Source of the DNA: Tetragonia tetragonoides | Lineage: Eukaryota > Streptophyta > Magnoliopsida > Caryophyllales > Aizoaceae | Assembly (NCBI GenBank): GCA_038025085.1 | Contig: CM076147.1 | Coordinates: forward strand, 11,032,501 to 11,096,500 | Direction: 5' to 3' | Length of the DNA stretch: 64,000 nucleotides | Part shown: positions 30,985-42,279 of the stretch, one piece after another | Layout of the letters: each line of letters opens with the position of its first letter | Position numbering within the stretch: position 1 is the stretch's first letter | Program-made: the position numbers and the translations under genes | The notes under the pieces: model-generated | Databases searched by the model: none | What the model was told of the DNA's origin: nothing | Seen by the model: only the letters and a program-made list of their open reading frames with translations

Positions 30985-33675
30985 AGTTTGCTCTTGGTGT
31001 CAACGCAAGGATCTTGATGATCTTAGCGTTACTTCAATTATTTAGGATCAAATGGAGTAACTAAGCCGTATGAGAGTGATTTTTAGATAGGTTTGATAGT
31101 TTTAAAATTCTTTTGAGGTTTGAATTCTACTTGCTTATTATGTAATCTGCGTATCTTATATGAATTAGTACTTAGCTAGTTATGTGTACTTTCCCTATGC
31201 TGTGGAAAGGATTACTTGTTACATTTATGAAAGAATCATGCTAGGGTGAGTTTGGAATGTGAGGAAAAAGGCAAGTTTAGAACTTGTTTCTATGATTTGT
31301 GTGGTAATTGCTTTTGAGTTATGGTTCTATTGATCTAGTCTATCAACTAGACTTTAGTTGAGTCATGTGACAAACAAGTGGAATGATGTGTAAGTGCATC
31401 CAAATGATGATTGAAGAGTTTAAAACCTGAATGCATATTACGTGCTCTGTGCATTAAGTGGGTGTGCAATAATGTGTTTTTTTTATGGCTTTTGTTACCA
31501 CTGTTAAGCTTAGTTTCTTTTTGTGAATCTTGGTGACAAGCTGAGTTAGTCACTATATGACTTATGAGCGCATACATGTCAATGCTTGTCGTATAAGGTC
31601 TTCGATTTCTTATAGAAACATAAGTAGAAAAAAAAAAGAAAAAAAAGAAAGAGAAGGAGAGAAAAAGGAGGATACTAAGTGACCAATTACATGAGCCTAC
31701 ATGTTGGCTTATGGTGTTACAAATAGCAGTATATGAGTATCTTTAACAGATCCATCAGACATGGATAAGTTAATCAGCTAATGAGTATTAGATAGATTTG
31801 TTGGTTTGGAATTCTTTTAATTTTGAAGCCTTCTTTGCTTATGTCATGGCTAACAGAATTTCTAAGAAATGACTATTTAGGTGTACTTCTTGTTGTACAT
31901 GTTACAAGTCGCTTACTGTGTAGAAGATACTTGGATGAAATTGGAGTATCATTGAAAGATGAATACATAACTAGTTGTTTTGACATGTATGATGTCTGCT
32001 GATTATTTCTTGAGTATATTTTTTTTATATATAGTTTATGAATTTGGCTTGAGTTAGCTAAGAGAGAATCATGTCAGTAGTATATGGCACTCAGAAGATG
32101 ATTCGTGATTACAAAGATCAGTTACAGACTATGTGTTCTAAATGTTGAATACATATGTTCCTTTTACTGCTTTCTGTTTGCTTGGGGAAAAAGAAAAAGA
32201 AAAAAAAAAAGTAGACTTTGGGAGATTGGGAAAATTAATGTTCTGGAGCTAATTCAGGAGTAATAGCAATAGTATCTGTCAACATTATTACTGCTTTGAT
32301 ATGCTGTAATGATATATGAGGTTCAAGGCCTATGTAGCATTTGGAGTTTTTGCCATAGTATAAAACGGTGACCTGTGAGCTAAGTGTATATGCTTGTTAT
32401 ACGAGTTAATGTTTGGTGTGAAGGAGAGAAAGTTAGGAATATCATTTCATGATTCTTGGAGGAGTTAGTTGGAGAAGGTTGTAGTCGTATATGTTTGTAA
32501 GTGTATTGTGAAGGATACAATGAAATAGCAGGCTTGAGGTTAAATAATGTTTGAAGCATCATAATGAAAAAGAATGTGTGGAAGAGTTGAGTATGAGTGA
32601 CTGATTTATGAATTAAGAGTATATATGGTGTATTATATGAAGAGTAGTGAAAATAAGATGTGATCCTTGAGAGTTATGTACTTACTAATGCATTTCATTT
32701 CGTTGAAGTTTAGATATAGTTGAGCACTTTGAGTATGAACTTGGTGGTAAATCTTGCACGGACACACTATTAGGTGTCCACTATATGAGGAATTTTGAGG
32801 AACCACATAATATTCGTAAACTCTGTCTGATCTGAATCACGAAAAAAATGTTGTAAGGTCACATTCAAGGACATTTTTCTGCATGTTTCAGCCAGATTTT
32901 GTATGGGGTGTCTTCATAGAACTTATACCCCTATGAGTTAGGGATCTAGAGAAACATTCAAGCAATGAAAGATCAACTCTGGTTTGAAAATTACAGCTGT
33001 TTTAGTGAGGACTGGGCATTCAGTATGCGAGAATTGAACAATTGAATTTAGAGTCAGTTTTGATCGACTTCCTTATGTGATATGTGAGAGCTCTTTTGCT
33101 GTAGTTCTGGGTCATTAAGTGAAATTTATTTTAGGATTCCGATTCAGTTGGGAAGGATGATTATCAAGTGACTTATGGGCTTTCAATCAGGGACTTTGAC
33201 CTCTTTCAACGATCAGGTTGCAGAGAAATGTTAGGTTGCTTATGCAGCTCTATCTAGAAGTGGTACTATATGAGAATGTCTAGGGAGTGAATTTGATCTT
33301 CATGCAGAATTGAGGCTTGTGTATGAAAGGTGCTTCATGTTTTAGCATATGGATGTAGACTCACATATACCTTTTGTGTCTACCTGTAGCTTGTTAAGAT
33401 AAACAAAAGTCTTAGCAGACAAAGAAAAAACGATGATCAGAGTATGCAGCGGAAGCTAGTAAATACAGTTCTATATATTCCATTTTGTGTTCTGTTTTTA
33501 AGGAGTTATATGCATAAATCTTCAGTTCAGATATTATGTTCTCCCCATTCTTCTACATGATTAGTTTTGAGGACAAAATTCTTTTAAAGGGGTTTAGAGT
33601 GTGAAACCCCATATTTCTATATAAACTTATTTTACGCAAGTTTCGAGGACGAAACTTTTTGTAAGGAGGGTAGAA
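30985..33675 (+). other. Non-coding interior and PPT of the coding-free element
   Basis: About 2.7 kb with no gag, PR, RT or IN motif in any frame; the open frames are short. Two related pre-PPT segments occur near the right end: GAGGACAAAATTCTTTTAAAGGGG (as GAGGACAAAATTC then TTTTAAAGGGG, 33572-33594) and GAGGACGAAACTTTTTGTAA then GGAGGG (33646-33670). The second is the one next to the 3' LTR. Confidence 0.75.
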
Positions 33676-36314
33676 TGTAATACCCAGTGTATTTTGAGTA
33701 TTTTTCGGAAATGACTTATTACCTTATAAGGTGATATTATTTAATTCCGGACTTATGTACGTATTTATTGATTAGATATATATGTGTGTTAGTTGTTTTG
33801 GTTAAAAATATGTTAAGAGTCCGGTTATGTCTAGAGTTTAGCTTCCACCGCCTCTCTCTTCTCTTATTAGTTAAGTGTCACCCTTTTTTTTTCTTTACCT
33901 TCCCAGTCCTTCTTCTTCCCCTTCTCACGCTCAAACCCGCACCACCACGAACCATCACCACCACAGTTCTCCACCGCTGTCATCTCCTTCGCTCCTTCTC
34001 CAAAACCTATACTGTTGTTGCTGTAACTTTCTTGATGGGTTGAATTCCTTACTGCTGAGGGTCGAATTTTGCGTTCTCTCTTCTCTGTTTTATGCGGCCT
34101 TCTCCCCTGCTTTTCCCCTTTCACACGAGCGCCACTGGTTGCTACTGTTTCTGACCACCGCCAGGGCGCTGGGTGGGTTTCGGCCACCTGAATTGGTCGC
34201 CCATGAAGTACTCACGACTCTTCTCACTCTTCTTGTTGGTTTGCTTTCCAAAATCCTAAGCCCTAAATCGATTTGGGTACTTATTCATTTGATTTCTGAA
34301 TTTGGTTTTAATGTATCTATTTTGTTTATACGCATATATGATGGATGTTTGAGGATTGATTGGAGGATTTATGGTGCGTAATGGCTTTTGGTGGTTCGAT
34401 TAGAGGTAACTACATCTATTATGTAGGGTTCATTTTACATTCGTTTTGAGCCTCATTATGTGTATATGTGATTCAATTGGCTTTGGTTGTGAATTGGGAA
34501 TCTTATGATGTCATACTATAGTGATAATTGCTGAAGTATAGATTAGTTGGGTTACTAGGTGTGGGGAAATTGTACAATAACAGTAGTTTCTTGACTGTAG
34601 ATTATGTTTTAGATTGAGAGTGTACGAATTGAATAAGCCAGGTTGCCAAAATCTGTTATTTAGCTCTATTTGGTTATGTTACATATTACTTGCTTTATTA
34701 ACTAGTTTAAAGATTATAAGATTATGATAGAGAGCTCAATGCTTTGGTAATTAAGTGAAGGAATTATGATCTGAGGTGCTGCAGTTCAAATGTTTATTTG
34801 CTCATGGACAACATGTACTTGAATCTCTCATATTATTGTTCCTTGTTCAGCAATAGAGTTAGATAAGCTAAACTATGCTTATTAGAGAAAAATGGGATCT
34901 TAGTTAATAGCTTATTCTTGGAAGCCAAGTGGGATGTCTGCTTGTTGTACATAGACTATTACCTTGAGTAAATCATGTATACAGAACCTATATGAAGTAT
35001 CTTGTTATGGGATGATGAACTAGAAAGATAATGTGATATGTATGAGTGTATTACATCTTTGGTTTTCTATTTGATAATAAAAAGTGTGCTCTTCTTTGAT
35101 GTCAGAATCTAATGTCTTACGCTAGACAAAGGACAAAAGAATTTATTTTAAGTCAAAGAGAAAAGAAAATAAATGTTAAAGTGCTATTGAGCTATGAGAT
35201 ACAAGTTTGAGTGGAACAACATGAGCGAGTACATGGATTGAACGAGACGTTCAGTCATGAGAAGTTTTCATGATGCTAAAGCATAAGAAGAAAAAATGTT
35301 TTATATGAGCAAGAGTTGGTCAACTATGAGCTATCTAAGCAAGTATGTGATGTATTGTGCTAGTAGAAATGAAAAGCTACTTAAGCTACTAATAACGTAA
35401 AGTGGAAGATGGCTCTGGGTAGTGGGAACCTATGGGTACTCCAGATGTGTTATATGGGAGACGTCCCCAAAGCTTAGCTGCGGTCCCCAGTTGTGACCTA
35501 GCCCCTAGTTGTGGCTATGACCCCCAGTTGTGGTCAGCAGGTGTAGCACATTTGGCCCCCAGTTGTGGCTTGACCCTCAGTTGTGGTCAAGGGTTTAAAC
35601 GCCTCCGAGATGCGGCGGCCCTAGGAACCTCTCCCTTATGCCCAGCTCAGTAATGCAAGATTAATAATAAAAGCTTTCTTAAACTAGCAAGATAAACAGA
35701 GTTATAGAGGTTATCTAAAGATTGATAGTTCCTTATGTTTTGTGTAGGATTGATGATGTATCTTCAATGTAAATGCTATGGTATATATAGACACAAAACA
35801 AGTAGATTAAAGTGTATATAGGAACTGAAGCATGTTTTATACGTTTAGACTTGATTTGAATTTAGAATGAGCTTTACGTACTAGATGTGAGTTACCAGCA
35901 TTGCGGACGTTGCAAATTCTCACATTTTTGCAGATTGAAGTTTATTATATACATATGTCAGTGAGGAACGCTTTCAGATAGACGTACACGAAGAAATTGT
36001 AGTTTGTTTTTTTATTAATATAATTAAGTTGTAATTAAATAGACCACCTAGACTAATATTGAGATTATTGTTATTATTAGTTTTCAGTTGAAGAGCCTTA
36101 CACTCATTCGTATGAGTGAGTGTGGCGGTAGCGCCCCAAATATTATTAGAGTCTTCCGCTGGGTTGTTGGATTTTGTTTTATATTTTTGTTAAGCTGGTT
36201 TTTATAAGCCTTATTAGGCTGTGTAGTGTGTTTAAAAAAGGAACTATGCCGGATTTTCGGCTCGAGTTTATTTATTTTTATTTATTTATTTAGTAGAAAA
36301 TTCGGGGTGTTACA
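33676..36314 (+). repeat. 3' LTR of the coding-free element
   Basis: 2639 bp direct repeat of 28332-30969, starting TGTAATACCCAGTG after the PPT and ending GGGTGTTACA next to TATCC. TATA box at 35782-35789. Confidence 0.95.
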
Positions 36315-36319
36315 TATCC

Positions 36320-38722
36320 CCTTAGCTCCATTTCTTCTAGCTCAGCCGTATCGAGGGTTGAGCCGAATGGTCATTGAACCTTCTCGAATATATAGGCAGA
36401 CTTGTCCCTTGTGGATATTGACTGTTTGGGCTCATGTATATTACCCTCATCTAGTCCATACTTTATCTGATAAGGATTATGATCTTCAAATTCGAAGGGA
36501 GCTGGATAAATTTGGGGGTTCCCTTATTAATTGTAATAAATCCCCTCGAGATGAATGGGGTTGTGTTGCAGAGACTGTTTTTAACAAGTGTGCCCCCTTG
36601 ATTCCTCATGATTTCTCTCGAGTGCTTCTTGAGTTTCTTTCAAGGCCTTCATTCTTTAATTGGCATCCTGCTCGAGCAGCTTCTCCTTCATGGCTTTCTT
36701 CCTTCAACCCTATTCTGATTTCTGATGATCAAGGTCAGTATTATAGGAATTCAGTATTATGTGCTCGTGACCTTCTCTTTGCTGATTCCCACGAAATGGG
36801 AGTTGAAGTTTATAACTCCCAACTTGTTGCCAGGCAGTTTGGTCTGGTACAGACCTGTGCTGTTCCTTTCATTGAGACCCTCAATCGTCTTTCGTCTTCG
36901 AGGACTAAGTTATTGGGGGCAGAGGTTAGTCAGAAGTTTGTGGAAGCTGGCAGACATGAGCTCTATCTTCGAACTCAACACACCCTTTCCACCTACATAA
37001 GAAAGAGGAAGATTCTTCCTTGGATGAGGGCTGCTCGAGTTGAGCCTGGTTATGCTCGATGGTGGAATCAGTTTGCTTCTACTTATTTGCATCCTGATTT
37101 CCTTTGTCCCCGTATTGAGGCTGTTTTAGGGGTTCTTTACCCTAAAGATCCTGCGAATGCTGCTGCCATTATTCCCTTCAGAGCTCTTGTTCCTCCTCCT
37201 TTCCTCCTTGAGGTATTTTTCTCTTTTCTATAAGTTATTTTCTGAACTTTAACTTTTTTTTTTTTTTGGTTTTTCTTTATAACTTATGTTATATTGATTG
37301 AAGCCTATCCCGGGGGCCTTTTTTGACGAGGAACCAACAAGCGAGGACGCTGTTAACGTGTCTCCTCTCATCGTGACACCTATTAGCATGATGCCTTCTT
37401 CATCTATGCCTTCTTCATCTAGCCTAAAGCGGCCTAGAGATTTTCCGTCCTCGAGTCGAAGAGGAGCATCCATTGTACCCCCAGATTCTATCGAAGAGTC
37501 TGACTATTCTTCCTCTGATGAGCCACTTATCATCAGACGTCGTCGAAATAGAGGTAGTTTCTAACTTGTACCTTCATCGGGATTTATAAACGAATTCTTC
37601 ACTTACTATTCTATTCGTATATAGGAGGTCCTATCTCTTCGCCCCCCTCTTCTGTGGTGGAGCCTATTTCTCAAGCCTTAGTGGTATTTTCACCTGGTAT
37701 GGTTGTTAGCTCTATTTCGATTGATCTTTCGATTCTATTTTATCATTATTTAATTTTCTTATTGTATACAGAGCTTGTGGTTGAGGATTCGTCGCTCTCA
37801 ACCCCGTCAGGACATGCTTCTCCTGACCACACTTCTACCATTCGTTCCTCCTCGAGTATGGACTCTTTCTTTCTTTCTTTTAATCTCTCTCTATTTTCTA
37901 AATAACCAAGTTACTTCCTTTTTTTAGATAGGGTAAAAATAGCTATTTCGTTTGATTCTGATGATATTGGAGCACATAATTCTAGGTTAAAGGATCCAGT
38001 CTTGCCCTCTCCTAACCCCTCTCCTGATCGTCAGCCAGACTTGGTTGTTCAATCACCACAACTTAAAGTGGCAGTTGTATCTCAAACTGATACGATGGTT
38101 GTTACAGGTTAGAATTCTTTTATTCTAAACTTTTATGCCTTCGTGAATTTATATACTCATGTTCTTGTTTTACTTTGTAGGCGTTTCTACATCTCTTTCT
38201 ACTTCAACTATGCCTTCAAGGGATGAAGGTATTCGTTTGATTGACGCCCTATTATCTGATGCCACTCCCGTCGAAACTGCGGTTGAGCTTCAGAGTTTCT
38301 TTGTTTGTATTCAATCCCTCTTTCCTGAACGGATTCCTATACTCAACAATGTGGAAGCTCTTACTTGATTTATTCATGACACTCATGATGCATCTATATC
38401 AGATGAGGCTTTGAAGGTGTTGTACACTCAACTCAAAGAGTCTCATACACTACTTCAGCAAGAGACGGGGGTTTATCAAGCCTTATCTACTGAATTATCT
38501 GATATTGATCAAAAATTGCAACTCCTTCAAGCTCGTAGGGGTCAACTTTTGGAGAAATTGCCTTCTTTGAAGACTGCTTTTATTGACGAGGAAACTCGTC
38601 TAATAGCTATGGCACAATTAGTTAAGGATCGTGTTGATAGGGTATCTCATCTTAAATTTTCGCAAACTACAGCTAGGACCATTTTGAATTCCCTTAAGCA
38701 ATGTTTGAATGCTCTTGTATGA
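36320..38722 (+). pseudogene. Antisense gene, exon 1 second half and exons 2-6
   Basis: After the LTR element, exon 1 resumes exactly in frame (PLAPFLLAQPYRGLSRMV, CPLWILTVWAHVYYP, YARWWNQFASTYLHPDF) to GAG at 37212. Introns are 37213-37303, 37554-37624, 37697-37771, 37856-37927 and 38108-38180. All are GT...AG, 71-91 bp and T-rich. Exons 2-5 encode a Ser/Pro-rich acidic linker (SSSMPSSSSLKRPRDF, ESDYSSSDEPLIIRRRR). Exon 6 (38181-38722) has one TGA at 38366, probably from CGA, then an alpha-helical, coiled-coil-like tail (LYTQLKESHTLLQQETGVYQ, LQLLQARRGQLLEKLPSL) ending at 38722. Splicing keeps one frame throughout, with introns 2-5 all in phase 1. Confidence 0.8.
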
Positions 38723-39786
38723 TATTTATTTCTTCAATGTGAACATATACTTTTATTTTGACTTTGACCGTTTCGTTTTCTGCGTTGTATTCGCAATTTT
38801 CCGTGTTTTTTCCTTGTTTATATCGCCCTTTTTTCTTATAAATTGATCACCTTACGATCACTTCTCTTTACTTCTCTCGTCTCCATCTCTTTCTTCTTTT
38901 CTTTTCTTTCGATCATGTTTCTTGAGAAGCCAGATGTTTATAAGTTCTCTAATTCGTAAGATAACTGTCCTCATGTCATTACGATTTTATAGGCATCATG
39001 TCGAATATACCCTATCTTTTCCTTAATCACTTAGTCATATTTTTCAACTCTTTTCTCTTTCACAAGCTTTTCGAGAAGGTATTTAGTGAACTTTCTACGT
39101 ATATGATCACCCATATTAATTTATTTCACTTGGTCCTCATCAAGATGAAATTTGCTATAATTTCTTTCATTATAGCCTTAATGTCCCCTACTTACATATA
39201 TAATTACCCATATTAACGTGGGTGATCCGAGCCTTGTCGAGGCGAGTAGAGTGATGTCCTTACTTTTCCTTTTCGTTCTTTCTTCTTGTTAACACCCTGT
39301 AAAATACACTCACTAAACGTGGAGTGTTCTTTTCTTTGTCAGGGCGAGTGGGGTGTTTTTTACTCCCTTTTCTTTTCATCAAGAACCTGTCGAATATACT
39401 CTTCGATCGTGGGGTATTTTTTCTTTGGTATGTTTGACTAGATATTCATTTTCCAGCACTTATGTTCAAGATAACTTTTCGAATATCATATCTCAAGATG
39501 CTTGTTCGAGTATTATCGTACCTTACTTAGGGTTTTCTTCGCAAAGTTCTTGTAATAAATTAATTCGAATTACTTATGTATTTTAGCTTTCGTTTATCTC
39601 TTTTCAAAGTTGTGAAAATTTATTGTAAATGTTATCTTTATATATATCCCAAGTCGAAGGGAAATATTTCTTTAGATATTTGCCATATATTGCTCGTTCA
39701 AACTGTTTACTATTCGTATATAGCAATTTATATGCATTTCCGGGTTCAACGCTTTGGATAATGAATGGTCCTTCCCAATTTGGAGA
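38723..39786. other. Convergent 3' UTR region between the antisense gene and pol
   Basis: About 1 kb of T-rich, non-coding DNA where plus-strand antisense transcripts and minus-strand genomic RNA would meet. It holds a degenerate direct repeat (39236-39348 and 39349-39430) sharing GGCGAGT, GTGTTC/GTGTTT, CTTTTC and CCTGT(A/C)(A/G)AATA words. Confidence 0.5.
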
Positions 39787-40960
39787 CTATTTCCCGTAGA
39801 ATTTATCTTTTTGTCCTTCAGGGAATATTGTTTTCCATACCCATTCGTCTTTGGAAAACTGTTTCTTTTTTACTTTTCGATTGTAGTATTTTTCAGTTTG
39901 TTTATTTAACTTATGAATATTTTGCAATGTTTCGATTTGTAGGATTTCTTGATCCAATTGTTCAATATTCATAGCCTCTTCGTACTCTTGGGATGATAGA
40001 TTAATTTGTTTAAGTATTCTTTCAGACTTAATATTCATTTCGACAGGTATGACTGCTTCGTGTCCAAATACCAATTGGAATGGGGTTACTAGTACGCTTT
40101 CTCTAGGGCTAGTTCGATAAACCCATAGTGTCTCTAAGAGAAAATCATGCCAAATGCGATGATTGTCTTTTATCATCTTAGCAATTCCTCTTATTATAAT
40201 TTTATTAGTTGATTCCTCCTGTCCATTCGCTTGGGCATACTACGGAGTGGAGTTTGTTAATTCAACAGATAATTTTCCTAGAAAAGACTTTATTTCGTCA
40301 CTGTTAAATTACTTAGCTTGATCCACTATGATAGTTTCAGAGATTCCAAATCTAGTAAAATATATTTTCGTTGATAAAATCTACTATGTCACTTGACGTT
40401 ATGTTTACGAACAGCTTTGTTTCAACCAATTTCATAAAGTAGTCAGTGGCTACTAAAACATATTTATGGTGTTTTGATGAAGCAGGCCTAATTTCCCCAA
40501 TAATGTCCATTGCCCATCCTCGAAATGGCCAAGGCTTGATTATACTATGGAGCTTGGCTGCTGGAACTCGTTTGGCATATTGTATACAATCTCTAGTAAC
40601 TGTTGGCCAGTAATATCCATATTGGTGTACCAATCTTCTCATTTTCTTCCCTATTTGATGGGCTCCACATATGCCTTGATGTATCTCTCCCATGACTAAT
40701 AAAGCGTCGTCTAAGTCTAAACATTTAAGTAATAGACCACTAATGTCTTTTCGAAATAGTTGTTCTCCATCATATACATATCGATGTGCTATGAGTTTTA
40801 ACTTATTAGAGTATTTCTTTTTCGATGGTTCTTGGAGATATTCGATTATCTCATCCCTCCAATCAACCTCTTTAATCATAATATCAACTTTATTTATTTC
40901 CAATGTTACTCTCTCTTCGAATGGAATAAGTTCCTTTGGCTTTGATTGTAATCTTTTCAT
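39787..40960 (-). pseudogene. Integrase of the Tat-lineage element, broken
   Basis: Minus strand. The zinc-binding His pair lies in GEIHQGICGAHQ, then YGYYWPTVTRDCIQYAKR. The expected C-x2-C is replaced by RVPAAKLHS, so the zinc finger is probably dead. The core follows: FRGWAMDIIGE (first Asp), then after stops near 40350 a decayed VDQ-AK-FNSDE region, and NGQEESTNK with the catalytic Glu at about 40220. The C-terminal part WHDFLLETLWVYRTSPRES to EWVWKTIFPEGQKDKFYG reaches 39787. Integrase inserts the DNA copy into the host genome. Confidence 0.85.
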
Positions 40961-40976
40961 GAAAATAACTCCAAGG

Positions 40977-41314
40977 AATTTAATATCCTGAAGCTAATTG
41001 AGCTAGCTCATCAGCTATTTCGTTTTCGATTCGAGGGACATAACATATTTTTACTTCATAAAAATACTCCAGTAGTTTCTTAATTCTAGCATTTCCTAGA
41101 ATTGTTGAGCTAAAGCATTTGAAGATTCCTTTTGTTTGATTTATGATCAATTGAGAATCTCCTTTTATGATCACGTTCTTAGCCCCTAATTCAAGAAGAC
41201 TTTCTAGTCCTAGGATTAAGGCTTCATATTCTGCCCTATTATTGGTACAAGGTCCTTCCAATTGTACTGCAATTTTCTTAGGGATTCCTGTTGGTGACAT
41301 AAGTATATCCCAGT
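40977..41314 (-). pseudogene. RNase H 2 of the Tat-lineage element, main part
   Basis: The second RNase H typical of the Tat lineage. Motifs: ILMSPTGIPKKIAVQLEG, NNRAEYEALILGLESLLEL (catalytic Glu), NVIIKGDSQLIINQ (Asp) and ENEIADELAQLASGY (Asp). The first block (WKLYFDGSSTRRGAG) lies on the other side of the hAT insertion at 50634-50690. A 2-nt shift at the target site also separates the two halves. Confidence 0.85.
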
Positions 41315-41324
41315 TAGGGGTGAG

Positions 41325-41450
41325 CACCTCCGGGTACCCGCTTGAAATTCTTGGTACTGGAACTGGAACTGGTAGCGGCGGTTCCTATGACCTGGGAACT
41401 GGTTCGTCCAATTCCTAAGATCTGAAAACTGGTACTGGAACTGGTATTTC
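41325..41450. repeat. hAT subterminal repeats, left
   Basis: Repeated words GGTACTGGAACTGG, GGGTACCC and GGGAACTGG close to the left end, mirrored by the right-end cluster at 50376-50612. These are likely transposase binding sites. Confidence 0.7.
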
Positions 41451-41759
41451 TAAATTTTGAGGAGTATTTGCTTTTTTTTTTTACCCTTTGAGTTTCCTAA
41501 CTTCCTATGATTTCATGCAATATTCATAAGTCATAATGTACTAAATTTCATCAAATATGACGAACATCAAAACGCTCAACGTTATTATCAAAGTGCGAAG
41601 CTCCGAAACCATGTAATCGGCTTCTAACTTTGTGAACCTGTAGCTAAAAAATTACTATAATTGCTAAACATAATTCAACACACAAGTCCTCAGTCCATAA
41701 AGTTTACAACCAATAGTCCAAATATAAAGTTTACAACCAATAGTCCAATAGTCCATAAA

Positions 41760-42135
41760 GTTTTCAACACAAACAGCAGCGCAAACAACATTTTAACAGC
41801 AGCAACGCAAACAACAGCAGCGCACAAACAGCAGCAGCACAAACAAAACAGCAACAGCCAGCGTAAACAGCAAAAACAGCAGCGCAAACAGAAGAGAAAC
41901 AGCGTAAACAGCAAAAACAGCAGCAGCAGCGTACAGTCCGTACACAGCAAAAACAGCAGCAGTGCGAACAGCAACAAAGCAGCAGCTCAAACACCAACAA
42001 AGCAACAGCTCAAACAACAACACAGCAACAGCTCAAATAACAACACAGCAGAGCAGCAACAACACAACAGACCAGCAGCGACACAGCCAACACAGCAACT
42101 GCAACACAGTAGACCAGCAGCAAGAACAGCAACAG
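41760..42135. repeat. CAG/CAA-rich low-complexity tract
   Basis: About 370 bp dominated by AACAGCAGC and ACAACAGC words. Frames across it give Gln/Asn/Ser or Leu/Cys homopolymer-like peptides, which I do not regard as genes. It lies in the 3' flank of the hAT transposase gene. Confidence 0.8.
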
Positions 42136-42279
42136 AACACCTTATAAGTTGGTGGCAATCACCTCATCAACTTGCGTGAGACAACTAGATCCAGCACCAC
42201 TCAATTCTGAGAATTGAATTCAGAACAAAGATATCTTAGAAATTAATTGTTAAAATTGCAACATGAAAAACATAAGCAA

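Larger units (their letters stand above)
28332..36314 (+). mobile_element. Coding-free LTR element (LARD) derived from a Tekay/Del chromovirus
   Basis: Two LTRs of about 2.64 kb flank a 2.7-kb interior with a tRNA-Met PBS at the left and a PPT at the right, so it is plus-strand. A perfect 5-bp target duplication TATCC (28327-28331 and 36315-36319) bounds it. The interior has no gag or pol. LTR ends (TGTAATACCC...GGGTGTTACA) and the pre-PPT segment CAAGTTTCGAGGACGAAA resemble Tekay/Del chromoviruses. It is non-autonomous and must have been copied by proteins of a relative. It splits the antisense gene. Confidence 0.9.

Noticed and set aside
36226..36319. N-terminal extension of the 335-residue frame
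   Set aside because: The first part lies in the 3' LTR of the inserted element; real antisense-gene coding resumes at 36320.
41661..42179. 172-residue Gln/Asn/Ser-rich frame and overlapping Leu/Cys-rich minus-strand frames
   Set aside because: Product of the CAG/CAA low-complexity tract; no domain and no conserved start.
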